DNA of 64,000 nt from Todiramphus chloris collaris (taxonomy: Eukaryota > Chordata > Aves > Coraciiformes > Alcedinidae). Of the stretch, positions 23,801 to 33,800 are shown piece after piece. The notes below the pieces were generated by a model. The model was not told where the DNA came from. It made no database searches and worked only from the letters and a program-made list of their open reading frames with translations. Position 1 is the first letter of the stretch. Every line of letters begins with the position of its first letter. The stretch spans positions 10,317,156-10,381,155 of the forward strand of contig JANVCC010000076.1 of assembly GCA_025345505.1 (NCBI GenBank), given 5' to 3'. A program made the translations under genes and the position numbers.

Positions 23801-26100
23801 AGAGAAGTTCTGCTTCTGTCCCCATATCAAAGAAGGGAAAAGTGAGGCGGATGGTGACTAAGCAGCTCATCCCAGCTTGTGTAGGAAGCTGGTGACAGAA
23901 CCAGAACTAGCCCTGTAGGCCTCTCTGGTGTCTGTATTGCTAGCAGGCTTAATTTGTTCAAGATGAAGCTGCCTTTTGCTATCTGGACAAACGTGGGCGT
24001 TTATCTTGTGCTTGCTGGTTTGCATCCCTGAACTTTTCCCTTGCAGTCTTAGCAAACACTTGCCTTCCTCGGACACTATGTCACTGAAAGTAGATGTTGA
24101 TGCGCTGGAGAACTCCCATGGAGCAACCTATGTTCGGAAGAAAGCTGGGAAGCTCACTGGAGACAACCAGCAGAAGGAGCAAGGGTAAAGTGGGCTGCTG
24201 TAGCTCTGGTGCTGTCATTCTTTGGGGTAGCACAAGAACCACATCAGGCATGGTAGAGGCATTGCTGTAGAAGGTAGGCTGGTGGAAAGTGAGCCTGTAG
24301 TTTAACTGCAAGGAGCTTCAGGTAGCAACCGACCAAGTTTTGAGAGAGTTGAGAAAGGCTTAGCTTCTTGCAGAGCTAGTTGTCAGTTGACTTGTCTGCT
24401 GTGTCACAGCAGCTGTTTCCCTTCTTGCTTTTCAGACAAGGGGAAGTGAAGAAGAAGAAGAAAAAAAAGAAGGGTAAGTTGCGTTTCCTAGCTGTTGACA
24501 TGGCACAGCTCCAGAGAGTTCACCAGATTGTTTCTTCAAATAGCCAGCCTTCAGCTCCCTGGGAGCTGGAGCCCTTTGCTGAGCCTGGGTCCCTGTGAAC
24601 CCAGATCCTCATGATAGCTTGTTTGGGTAGGTCATCTTTCTGTAGAAGTGAGAGCAATACCGTGATAGGATGATGTGGGTCGCTGGGTCTTTGTGCTTCC
24701 TGGCTACTGACATCCCATGTGTATCCCCTGGGGATGCCTGTCTAGTATGTTGACCCCAATCTCATTTTCTGGCACTGGGTATTCTGCAGGAAAGCTGCCT
24801 AAGAACTATGACCCCAAAGTGACTCCTGACCCTGAACGGTGGCTTCCAATGCGAGAGCGTTCCTACTACCGTGGACGGAAGAAGGGCAAGAAGAAGGATC
24901 AGGTTGGCAAGGGGACTCAGGGTTCAACTACAGCTGGCTCCTCAGAACTGTAAGTACTCATTTTGGAGAGCTTGGTGTGGGAAATCACTCCTGTGTGGCT
25001 GGAATGTCCTAGTCTGTGCTGCCTTTCTGTGGCTCTGTCACCACGCCAACCATAGATAGCACAAGTATAACTGCACTTTGCCATGTGAACCTTCTACCAG
25101 TTTTTCTTCCTGAAGGTTGCTGAAAACCAAACTCATCTGATAGGCTTGCCTGAAGGTGCAGATGAAAATTCACATAGTCTTTTAATGTGCTTTCCTTGGC
25201 CTTGACAATGAGATGAATTTTGCATGCTTTCTCTTGAGCTATTTGCTTTCAAGTCTTTCGGCAGCTGGAGAACCATTAGCCGTGATTTGGGAAAACACTG
25301 TCCTTCCTAACAAGTTGATTATTTGAGCTGGAATCAGGGTTTACCATTGCATATGAGGCCTGACAGCAAGATGGTGACTTACTAGCATCTGAGAGAAACG
25401 TACTTATTAAAATACTAGCTACGTGGGGAATTGACAGTGCTGCCTGATCATTTCTCTTTACACAGCTGTCTCAAAACAGAAGCTTTAAAAGCTTTTTGTG
25501 GCACTCTTGGCTTGAGCGGTTTGCAAGGGGAGCTGGCACAAAGATGCCTTTGTCATTAAGCACAGAGAAAGCTGCTGATTTTGTACCACTTAAGTGTGGG
25601 GACCTGAAAGGCCTCTTGTGTTGCATGAGCTGTCACCTGGGTATTCCAAATTTAGCCATGCATTTGTTTCTGAGGACTTATGCTGTGAACATCAGTCAGA
25701 AGGTGATTGCCTGCCCTTTGAGACATACTCCAGTCATCCGTCAGCCCTTCTGTGTACATGAAAGCTTAAGATCTCCTTGCATGAGTGCTCTCCCACGTGT
25801 AATGCTATGTGATTCTGTCTTACGGGGCAGCTGCTATTTTTTTCTGAGAGCTTCTGGCAGTAGTGCCACATCTCGTGGGTGGCTGTGAACCCACATGGTA
25901 TCTCTTTCTCTCATCTTCCCTGCAGGGATGCCAGTAGGACTGCCAGCAGCCCACCTACCTCCCCTCGGCCCGGCAGCGCTGCAGCTGTATCGGCCGCAAG
26001 TAACGTCATCCCTCCCAGGCACCAAAAACCTGCTGGTGCCCCAGCCACCAAGAAGAAACAGCAGCAGAAGAAGAAGAAAGGGGCTAAAGGAGGGTGGTAA
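11298..26100 (+). CDS. SRP72: SRP72, 72 kDa subunit of the signal recognition particle
   Basis: Binds SRP68 and the 7SL RNA S domain; the cytosolic particle targets nascent secretory proteins to the ER. Nineteen exons: 11298-11406, 12574-12694, 14474-14597, 15398-15541, 16708-16819, 18114-18145, 18747-18871, 18961-19018, 19216-19347, 19749-19877, 20388-20460, 21008-21072, 22060-22155, 22622-22725, 23335-23412, 24047-24184, 24436-24473, 24790-24949, 25926-26100. Phases agree throughout and give 670 residues (human 671). The first ~520 residues form the TPR solenoid ([50 protein letters not shown]). The basic C-terminus holds a lysine run in exon 17, then the RNA-binding motif [19 protein letters not shown], and ends KKKGAKGGW. 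Exon 15 uses donor AAAGT|GTATCC; intron 13 is GC-AG. Intron 4 has a CR1 fragment, and intron 5 a partial exon 7 copy. Confidence 0.97.
12695..14473 (+). other. SRP72: SRP72 intron 2
   Basis: A 1.8-kb intron with standard GTGAGT donor and CTTGCAG acceptor. I see no repeat family, RNA gene or extra exon in it. Confidence 0.6.
15980..16405 (-). mobile_element. CR1 LINE 3' fragment in SRP72 intron 4
   Basis: It begins TCATAGAATCATAGAATT, the 3' terminal microsatellite of CR1 read on the opposite strand. It continues through family-typical blocks such as AGGTTGGAAAACACCTCCAA, CAGTAAAGAAATTCTTCCTAA, TTTCCTCTTGTCCTGTC and CTCCCTCAGCCTCTCCTCAT. The element therefore lies in minus orientation and is 5' truncated, about 425 bp long, with no reverse transcriptase left. 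A 180-aa open frame across it is incidental. CR1 is the dominant LINE of birds and supports an avian origin. Confidence 0.92.
17884..17975 (+). repeat. Partial copy of SRP72 exon 7 between 15-bp direct repeats, in SRP72 intron 5
   Basis: Positions 17903-17965 match exon 7 positions 18749-18811 base for base over 63 bp (from TGTGACAGAGGAAG to GCTTATATCAT), in the same orientation, 846 bp upstream of the original. The copy is bounded by the direct repeats ATCATCAGACTTGTA at 17884-17898 and 17961-17975; the last five bases of the match overlap the right repeat. The first two exon bases and the acceptor are not included, so it is not a ready-made exon. Confidence 0.9.
22156..22621 (+). other. SRP72: SRP72 intron 13, GC-AG type
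   Basis: Exon 13 ends TTCCAG and the intron starts GCAAGTC; it ends TATTTCAG before CCAAAGTCTCC. Reading across gives [14 protein letters not shown], the family sequence, with phase 0 on both sides. The donor otherwise fits the strong CAG|GCAAGT consensus of the GC-AG subclass. Confidence 0.85.
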
Positions 26101-26175
26101 AAAGCAGGCTCTGTAACCTCCCTCCCTCAGCAGGTGATGCTGCTTGCGGAATAAAGGTCAAAAGCAAGTGCTGGT
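26101..26175 (+). terminator. SRP72: SRP72 3' UTR and polyadenylation signal
   Basis: A short UTR with AATAAA at 26150-26155, about 50 bp after the stop codon. A second AATAAA at 26618-26623 could give a longer transcript. Confidence 0.7.
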
Positions 26176-27090
26176 GAAAGACTTGGCATCCAGATCTCTG
26201 TCCTGCTTGTCAGTGGTCGGGGGAGCAGAGGGGCTGGTATAGAAGCCACGATGTGTCTGCTCGCCAAACATCTAAAAGATGCAGAATAATCAAAAACTTA
26301 TTGAAATGTAGATTTATGTTTCTCCTGTATGTTAGTTAAGGCCTTTAAGAGATTTAGTTGACAGTGACTATGCCTCATGTAAGCACTGTCTTCTGTGTCT
26401 CTTCCCAGTCAGTCACTGACCATCAAACAACACAGCCACGCAGGGTCTTGGTAAGCAGCCTGTGGGCTAGATTAGACAGGGGAAGATAATCTTCAGGGGA
26501 AGAACAAGGCTGTTAAGAGAAAGCATGGTGAAGTGTCTGACCGCTTGACTCGGTGTCTCTTTTTCTGCAATCCAGCTGCCTTATTCTAGGGGGCTTGACA
26601 AAACGAGAATGAGATGAAATAAAGTGCTTGGATTTGGTGGTGGGCTACATTCAAGGGGACCTTGCATTTCTCAAGTGGAAGGTGTTTGTGAGCTGGAATA
26701 TATCTGGTCTCCTACCACCCTCCAGCTAACCCTCAAGAATCTCTTGAAACTGTTTTGGTCTGAACGTAGCCAAACCATTTTTCCATATATGGGCTTTCAA
26801 GGGTTAGAAATGGCACCTCGGGGAGTTGTCAGATGTCAGCCCAAAAGGTGATGGCTTCTGACTGAAAGAACTTTAAAGCAAAGGCTCAAAGAGGCAGGGA
26901 GCAAGGGAAATGTTACTGTGGCTTAAAAAATAATGGCTTGCCTGGGTGCCTAGGCAGCAGCGGGTAAGTACGGGTAAGAGCACTATTCTGCAGCGATGTA
27001 GTTTCTGGAGGGTGGAGAGGGGAGATACGGGAGGAGAACACAACTCTGTTCTCCAGGCGCTTTCTCTGGTCAGACCAGTGCCTGAGCTGC
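26176..27090. other. Spacer between SRP72 and ARL9
   Basis: Apart from the alternative AATAAA at 26618-26623 I see no gene, RNA or repeat here. The GC content rises toward the ARL9 CpG island from about 27090. Confidence 0.5.
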
Positions 27091-27800
27091 TTCCCCGGGA
27101 GGTGGGTGTCCCGGTATAAGCGAGCCGGGAGCACAGCCCGCGGTGGGGGCAGGGCGCAGCAGGAGCTGCGGGGAAAGCCGGCCTTCCTCTGACAGCTGAA
27201 AGCCACCTGACGCCGAGAGCCCGGCGGATGGGGAGGGAGCCGAGCCCTGAGAGCTGCAGGGGGAGCTCGGCCTGCCCGTGTCCGGCTGCGCGTGTGTCGG
27301 GGCGCGGAGCGGGCCGGTCGGGGCGGCCATGGGCACCCGCCTGCGCTCCGCCGCGCTATGCGGGGCGGCGCTGGCCCTGGCGGGCGGCGCGGCCGTGGCG
27401 GTCTGGGCCTGGGCCCACCTGCGCAGCCGGGCCGCGCCTCACACCGCCCGCGCTGCCGCCGCTGCCGCCGACCAGGTACCGGGGCCGGGCCGGGCTGGGG
27501 TGGCGGGCGAGGCCACTGGGTCGGGGAGCGCCAGCAGGGCCGTCCGGGGCCTCTCGGTGGGGCTGCATCGCACCCGCCCGACTCGGTGCCGCCGGGCCCC
27601 GCGGCCCCGGTGCCCCCCGCTTTACCCGGCGCCCTCGGCAGCGCGGCGGGGCCCGGGCCTGAGGCCGCGGCGGGGCCGGCAGGCCGAGGCCGCTCTCTCC
27701 GCTTTCTTCCCCGGCTGCGGGTGGTCTGGCCGGGCGGGCCGAGGCCGGCGGGTGTCCCTGTCTGCTTCCCATCGCCTTGCTGCGCTGCGGCCAGGAGCCA
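27090..27800 (+). promoter_or_regulatory. ARL9: ARL9 CpG-island promoter
   Basis: CpG-dense block around ARL9 exon 1 and the start of intron 1. No TATA box was seen. Long open frames on both strands here are a by-product of GC richness. Confidence 0.65.
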
Positions 27801-30800
27801 AACGCCGTCCACTTCCCCTTCATCGTAAAGGGGCTTTTGCTGTTCCCTCCGGACCCTTTGCTACGCCTCCTTTGTCCCTTTAGCCCTGCTGAGCTTCACG
27901 GGAGCCCCTGCCGCCCGGCTAAGCGTGCTGCCCCTCGCTTTGCAGGGTAAAGGACACGGCAAGCAGATACTGGTGCTGGGCCTGGATGGGGCTGGGAAGA
28001 CCAGCGTTCTCCACTCCCTGGCCACCAACCACGTCAAGCGCAGCGTGGCTCCTACCGAGGGCTTCAATGCCATCTGCATCAGCACCGAAGAGTCCCAGAT
28101 GGAGTTCCTGGAGAGTGAGTGAACCTGTTTTAGTACAGAACATAAAAATAAGTCCTTAGCTTAGATCATAGGGATCAGGCCCGTATTTTACAACCTTCAC
28201 GTTCCCTTGTGCATGCTCTGATAACGTGAAGTTGTGGTTATTTTCTCTGTGGGGATTCTGCTTTCCCACGCTGCTTCTTGAAGGAGGTGATACACTGGTG
28301 TTAGAGGATGTGTTCATTCAGCCCTGTCCTCCTGGGAGTTCTGCTCCCAGAGAGAGAAACGTTAACAAGCCTGATGTTGTGGAACCAGCCCAAAGCAGAG
28401 ATGTCCCCAGTAAGCCCTTTGTTGTGGTCTGTAGCCGTTGTGTGTTGTATGGCTGCTCAGTGCCTATACCCGGTGAAGGGCAGGAGCAGAAGAGGAATAA
28501 ATAATAAGGTAAAAGAAGAGAGGAGGAAGATAAAAGCTTTGTATGCTTTTTGTTCAAAAGCCTCATAAGTGGTGCTTTCTAGTGTTTAAAGGCTTTTGAA
28601 TGTCTTTCACTAAACTTTCAGTGTTGTCCTTAGCACCGATTTTCTTGACTATTGTCCATGCCTGCAGAGAGCATTGCTTGTGATGCTTTTGGGGTGTCAC
28701 AGCTGTCCTAGGTGCAGCTAGCTGATGGAGAAGGTAGAGGTCTTGGAGTCTGGTCAGTCCCTGGTACAGAGGGGCTGACATCCTGGTGTCATCGATGCCT
28801 GCCTTCTGTGGAGCCAGAAGCTGCCCTTTGCTTCCTGCTGTTTCTGCACTCTGCTGTACCAGTGCTTGACTAGCTCATACGACAGCTAGCCCATAGATGC
28901 CTCCATACCTTTGTCAGCCAGCTTAAAGGAGTTGTGCTGTTCCCTGGTAAGTCTTTGGGATATGAGGATGAGGCCACTGTGGCAGAGTTTCATTCCCAGC
29001 CCTGCTACCATAGGAGTCTCTGCAGTATCTTAGGGAAATCATCTCTCCAGAGATGCTTGTAGTTTATGCCCCTCTCCTAGTAGGTATGAGACACCCGTGT
29101 CCCCTACTTTGGAGGTGCTTTGCCTAGCTGAGCCCAGAGAAACCCACAGTATCTCTGCTCATGCCTGGGGGTGGCCTGGGCCCAGCACTGTGCAGCCCAC
29201 AGCAGAACCTGTTGTTTCTGAGTCGTCCTTCCCTCTCTGGTCCAGGTTGGTAGTGGCTGAGATGTGGTGGCTGCGATCTGACCCATGGGAAATGAAATGT
29301 CTCAGGCCAGTTTCAGCCAGGTAAATCCGTGCATGGCTCTCTAATCTGGTTACTTATCCAGTCTGTACTGTTGCCTAGTCCAGGGGTTAGCAGCTGATGC
29401 TGTGATCACATGGCACAATATGATCAGCAGGCGGCAGGGTTTTTATTTTACTGGCTTAGATAGAAAACTGTCCTTTTTCTTTGTACCATCATATAGTTCT
29501 GTGGGTGGTATCTTGCCGCTGCAAGGGTAGGAGTTTCTGGCTTCTGAGTTCATATTGGGTTTTTTGGGCAAGGGGGGAAAAAAAAAAAAAAAGTTCTTTG
29601 TGAGGTTGCTGACCCCTGGGTTACGCTATGCATGAATGCACTTAACAGAGGGACTGGTGGTAAGCCCCACAGATGTCACAGTATAGAATTAGAGGCATCT
29701 GTCCCAAGTGTGACGTTCAGTCACAGCCCTTGGGCTCCTTGCCACAGTGGCAGACTTGTAGTTCTGTCTGCAGATGCTCTGAGGCTCTTGAAGAAGAGGC
29801 AGGTATGCCCTGGTGGGAAGAGTTGCTCTTTCAACGTTCTTGAAACTACTGATTCATTTTTACTTAAGTGAAAGCAAAATTGCTTTGAAACAGGCCAGAG
29901 TCACTGAGGGCAGTAAAAGGTGGCTGGCTAGCAAGTTAGTTTTGAAAAGGGCTCCTGTGTAAGGCAAGAGGCAATTACAGGAAAGCCCAGACGTATTGCT
30001 TTGAAAACTTGCTCTTTTGTGAGTCCCAGCCATGCCTTTTGAGCACCTCACTACTCTTGAATGAGTAGTTCTGCAGCGTACTTAGGAGAAGACCTGGAGA
30101 CCTGAAAACGCATCTGAAATACTTAATATGCTGTTAGCTATTTCTGCTCCTATTGAACTCGGCAAGCTACCAAATTATTTTTGTCCTCAGATGGGAACAA
30201 CAATCTCAAGCAACTTGCTGTACATGTTTTTCACCACAGAACTGTTATAAGGCCTGGTTTTGAAGGTGGACAGTTTTCTTCTGTATCTTTTAGAGAAGAA
30301 CTCAGGTAGAAATGTGTCCTCTGCAAAGATTTCTCTCAAGGATTACCTGAAGAGTCTGCTGCAGCTTAATTTTTCTTTCTCCCTAAGCACCTTTGGTTAC
30401 AGGTAGTATGAAAGCTATGATAGAGTTTTGAACTAGTCTGTAGTGGTGTACAAATCTGATGACAGCCCTCCTCACCTCAGAGCTAAATTTCTTATTTGGA
30501 AATTGTAGGCCTGCTTTGTCTTAAGATGAGATGGGCATGTGGAGATGCATGGGGACACTCTCACATGGTGTTTATGGACACAGCACCTCTTACTGCTTTC
30601 TCTACTTGCTCGAGAGCAAGAAGCAGTAACTCAAAAAGAAACTGAACCCAGAATCCTCTTAAAATAAGAATGTAAAATTGCAAGTTGACTCCCCCCACCA
30701 CAACCACACATCCGTGCCTGCATGGGTCTTGACTGGGGAAAATAAAGCTATACTGAGTCTCATATACAGTAGTCCAAATACTTTGAGGTTTTAGTAATCC

Positions 30801-32354
30801 AAATACCTTGGGTTTTCTGCCCAGGGCCTGCTGTCTGCACCTCTGGGAGCAGTGCTGATTTGATTACTTGGTGAATCTTGTGCTGCTGTCTTCTCTTCCA
30901 GTCGGGGGCAGCGAATCTCTGCGTTCATACTGGAAGATGTACCTGCCCAAAGTGCTGTTGCTAATCTATGTGGTGGACTCAGCGGATCATGCCCGACTGC
31001 CTGTGGCAAAACAGCTGCTTCATCAAGTGATCCAGAACAACTCCACCCTACCAGTGGTGGTTCTGGCCAACAAGCAGGTAAGAGTTCCCTGCTGCTAGCT
31101 GAGCTTGGGCTGGCAGCAGCTATGAAAACAGCAACAAAGCCTGTCACAGGAGGCTTCATGCCTTTAAGGAGGCTGTATGTCTAGGAGCTGGGGGTCTTTC
31201 TGGGCCACCTGTTGACCGTAAAAGAAAAGAATCTGAGTTTGAGTTTTGGATCTGCGAGATGCAGGTCTTGTGCTTGGAGGTGGTGCATTCAGAGCTGTGA
31301 GTGGAAATAGTGGTGGAAACTGCTGTAGAGTTGCAAGGTTTGTGAGCTGCAAAGGAGACCACGGTTACACCTGGAGTTAGGTTTTTTGTTCTGAATTCTT
31401 GTCTAGAAGTACCACTTTACCTAGCAGTAGCTGAAAAGTGAAGCACTCTTGTTTCCCTTCAGATTGCTCCTAAGGCTGCTGCTGAGGCATGAGAGAAGAG
31501 CAGCTTTCCTCATGAGGCAGTGCTTTCTCCAAAGATCTTTGTGAACATGACAGTCACTGGTGCTGTTCCTGGAATACAGATGTGCCTGTGGTACTGTCAG
31601 GTGACAGAACAGCCCAGGTGTTTTAAGCCCAGATTTTCTTTTATGAGTGCTGTGTGCTCAGTTTGCTCTGTTTTGTTGCCTCCTAAATTTCTAGTAAGTT
31701 AGGCATGTTAGTAGTAGTCATTTGTGTTACTCTCGAGTGCAAGTGCAGGCTGCGGCTGTGCCAAACACAGGTACTGCTACGGATTCTCTAGGTCCTGGAG
31801 CTAGAAACACTGGTGGCTGGGAAGTGACTCAGGGAATGACTCTTGCATGTTTGCCCTGTTCTTGTAACTCTGTGCTGGGCATCTGAGGTCAGCAAGACTT
31901 TTATCTGCCTCGTACAGGTAGTCTTACATTATTATCAGAAACACTGGAGTTACTGGAAACAGAACTGCACCCTTATTTCTTTGCGAAGAAATTAGTTTAA
32001 GGATAAACAGGTTTGGGGTTTTTTCCCTCAAATCATTTTATGGCATGGGAACTTGATGTCACAGAAGGGGCATAAGAAGGGTGGCCCCAGAGCCTTCTCT
32101 GGGGAGTGTCTCAAAGTGGGAATGTTGCTGCCGCTTCTTGGAACTAACAGGCTTCTTTTGTTTCTGTGTGTCAGGACCTCGAAGGCGCATATTGCATCAC
32201 AGATATCCATGATGCTCTGGCACTGTCTGATATTGGGGATGAGAGGAAGTTGTTCTTGATTGGTACCCATGTGGCAGAGGATGGCTCCGAGATCTCCTCC
32301 AGCATGAAGGACGCCAAGGAGCTGATAGCGCAGCTGGTTTTGGAAACACAGTGA
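27329..32354 (+). CDS. ARL9: ARL9, ADP-ribosylation factor-like small GTPase
   Basis: ARF-family GTP-binding protein of little-known function. Exons 27329-27475, 27946-28114, 30902-31077 and 32175-32354 have matching phases and encode 223 residues. Residues about 9-28 form a hydrophobic alanine-rich segment that could anchor the protein in a membrane. P-loop GLDGAGKT is at 61-68, switch I PTEGFN at 85-90, and NKQD at 162-165 spans the last intron. The G3 motif is EIGGS (105-109) instead of DxGGQ, so the usual catalytic glutamine is absent. As I recall, ARL9 and ARL10 share this EIGGS, so it is a family trait, not damage. VDSADH and the end ALSDIGDERKLFLIGTHV support ARL9. The position between SRP72 and THEGL agrees with human. 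Which ATG serves as start is less certain than the G domain. Confidence 0.9.
29381..29618. mobile_element. Possible hAT-like non-autonomous DNA element in ARL9 intron 2
   Basis: The left end CAGGGGTTAGCAGC (29381) and the right end GTTGCTGACCCCTG (ending 29618) are near-perfect inverted repeats beginning CAGGGG, a usual hAT-Charlie terminus. The 238-bp interior has an A-run (about 29578-29592) and no coding capacity. The 8-bp flanks do not match clearly, so the target duplication is decayed or the call is wrong. Confidence 0.5.
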
Positions 32355-33340
32355 CAGCTCTTCTCCTACAACAGGGTATTTGCAGCTGAGGAAGACGATG
32401 TGGTAGGGTATGGTCGCCATGTGGTGACCGAGATGTACAGATGTCTTTTCCTTGTGGGTGTGGAATTCCTCTGAAACTGATGTCTAGTTGGTAAGAAAAT
32501 CTTAACTTAGAGTGGGCTGGAAATACATTTGAAAAGTAGTCTATTTGTAGGAGTAGATTAGTCTCTTGGACAGCAGAATTAAGGGTATCTCCATATTCTG
32601 TAGCTGAGTTGGCTTCTTGACAGATGGGAATCAAGCACTGACTTCAGTGGAACGAAGTTGTGTCCAGTGAATTTAACCTGGCTTCATGTCTCTTGAATTG
32701 AAATCTGTTTATTTCACAGTTTTAACAGAACCCTGTTAGCGGTGACATCCTGTTAAACATGAGGCATCGCTTCTTGTGTCAGAAATTTAAAAGTGCTGTG
32801 ACTAGTCTTTCTGACAGTGGCAATTTTTGTTGCTGTATTGGAGCTGCTTTTAAGGCAGTGGTAAATTAATCTCTGGAAATTGGGTTGGTTACTGTTGCTT
32901 TAGCAGGTAAGAACAAGGAAATGAAAGCAATAAGACATTAAGTGCTTCTTTGCCTACAGGGAAAAAACCCAAACCGGTGTACTTCAAGATAGAGACTGGA
33001 AGTGTTTAAGTTAAGTTGGCACAAAAGGAGGGAGACTCCTCCATCATGCTAAGCAGCTTATTTTGGGTCAGGCCAGGCTGTCCTCAAGCAAGCAGTCTTA
33101 CGTGTGAAAAACCTCTTTTTTTTTGTGTGAGTGATTTTTGTTCGCGCAGGAACAAGTGAGGAAGGCGAGTTGCTGACGAACGTCGCCCTCCCCGTGTCCT
33201 TAGAATCCGAGAATGTGATCCAGGAGCAGTTCTGAAGGACCTGTTTTGCCACTGCATTTGTTGTACAAGGAGTTTTATAGTTTTGTCCTTTGTAACTGCT
33301 GCATAAAGCAAAACATTTTACCCTGATCGGTGGTCCGGGC
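32355..33340 (+). other. ARL9 3' UTR and spacer to THEGL
   Basis: AT-rich sequence after the ARL9 stop. No canonical AATAAA was found before the THEGL CpG island; ATAAAG variants such as that near 33303 might serve. No exon or repeat was recognised. Confidence 0.45.
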
Positions 33341-33800
33341 CTCATTTACCCGCACGAGAGGCGCTGCAGGAGGCCCCCGAGGCCTATACCCGTGGGTCCT
33401 GGCCGGGTGCCGGGCCGACCCCCGCCCGCCGGGCTCAGGCCTCCGCCGCCACCGGACGCGTCTCTCTGCGGGGGGGGGGGGGCCGCGGGCGCCGCCGTTG
33501 CCGTGGCGACGGGAGCGCGAGCCATGGCGGCGGGCGGGCCTCGCGCCGGTGGGTGGGCACGGGACGGGGGGGGGGGAAAGCTGCTCTGGCCCCGCTGCCC
33601 CGGCCGCTTACACGGCCGTGGCCGGGGCTTGGGGGACGCCGGCGGCGGGCGGGCTCCTGGATGGGGCAGCAGGGCCCTGGATCCGTAGCTGAGGGTGCCT
33701 GCCGGGCAGAGCCACCCCTGGGGCCTTGCCCTCCGCGGGGCACGCAGCCCCCTCAGTGGCGCCGGGCTTCCCCACAGTGCCGCTGTCACCAGGCACTCCC
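33340..33800 (+). promoter_or_regulatory. THEGL CpG-island promoter
   Basis: CpG-rich block containing the predicted first exon of THEGL, with a G-run at 33469-33482 and another near 33567. No TATA box is visible. Confidence 0.6.
33497..33510 (+). promoter_or_regulatory. RFX X-box-like site upstream of THEGL
   Basis: GTTGCCGTGGCGAC agrees at 12 of 14 positions with the palindromic RFX X-box GTTGCCATGGCAAC. It ends 13 bp before the predicted start codon. RFX2 and relatives drive spermatid and cilium genes, which would fit a THEG-family gene. Function is inferred. Confidence 0.5.

Noticed and set aside
26913..27812. 299-aa minus-strand open frame over the ARL9 promoter
   Set aside because: GC-driven absence of stops, compositionally biased, antisense to ARL9 exon 1.
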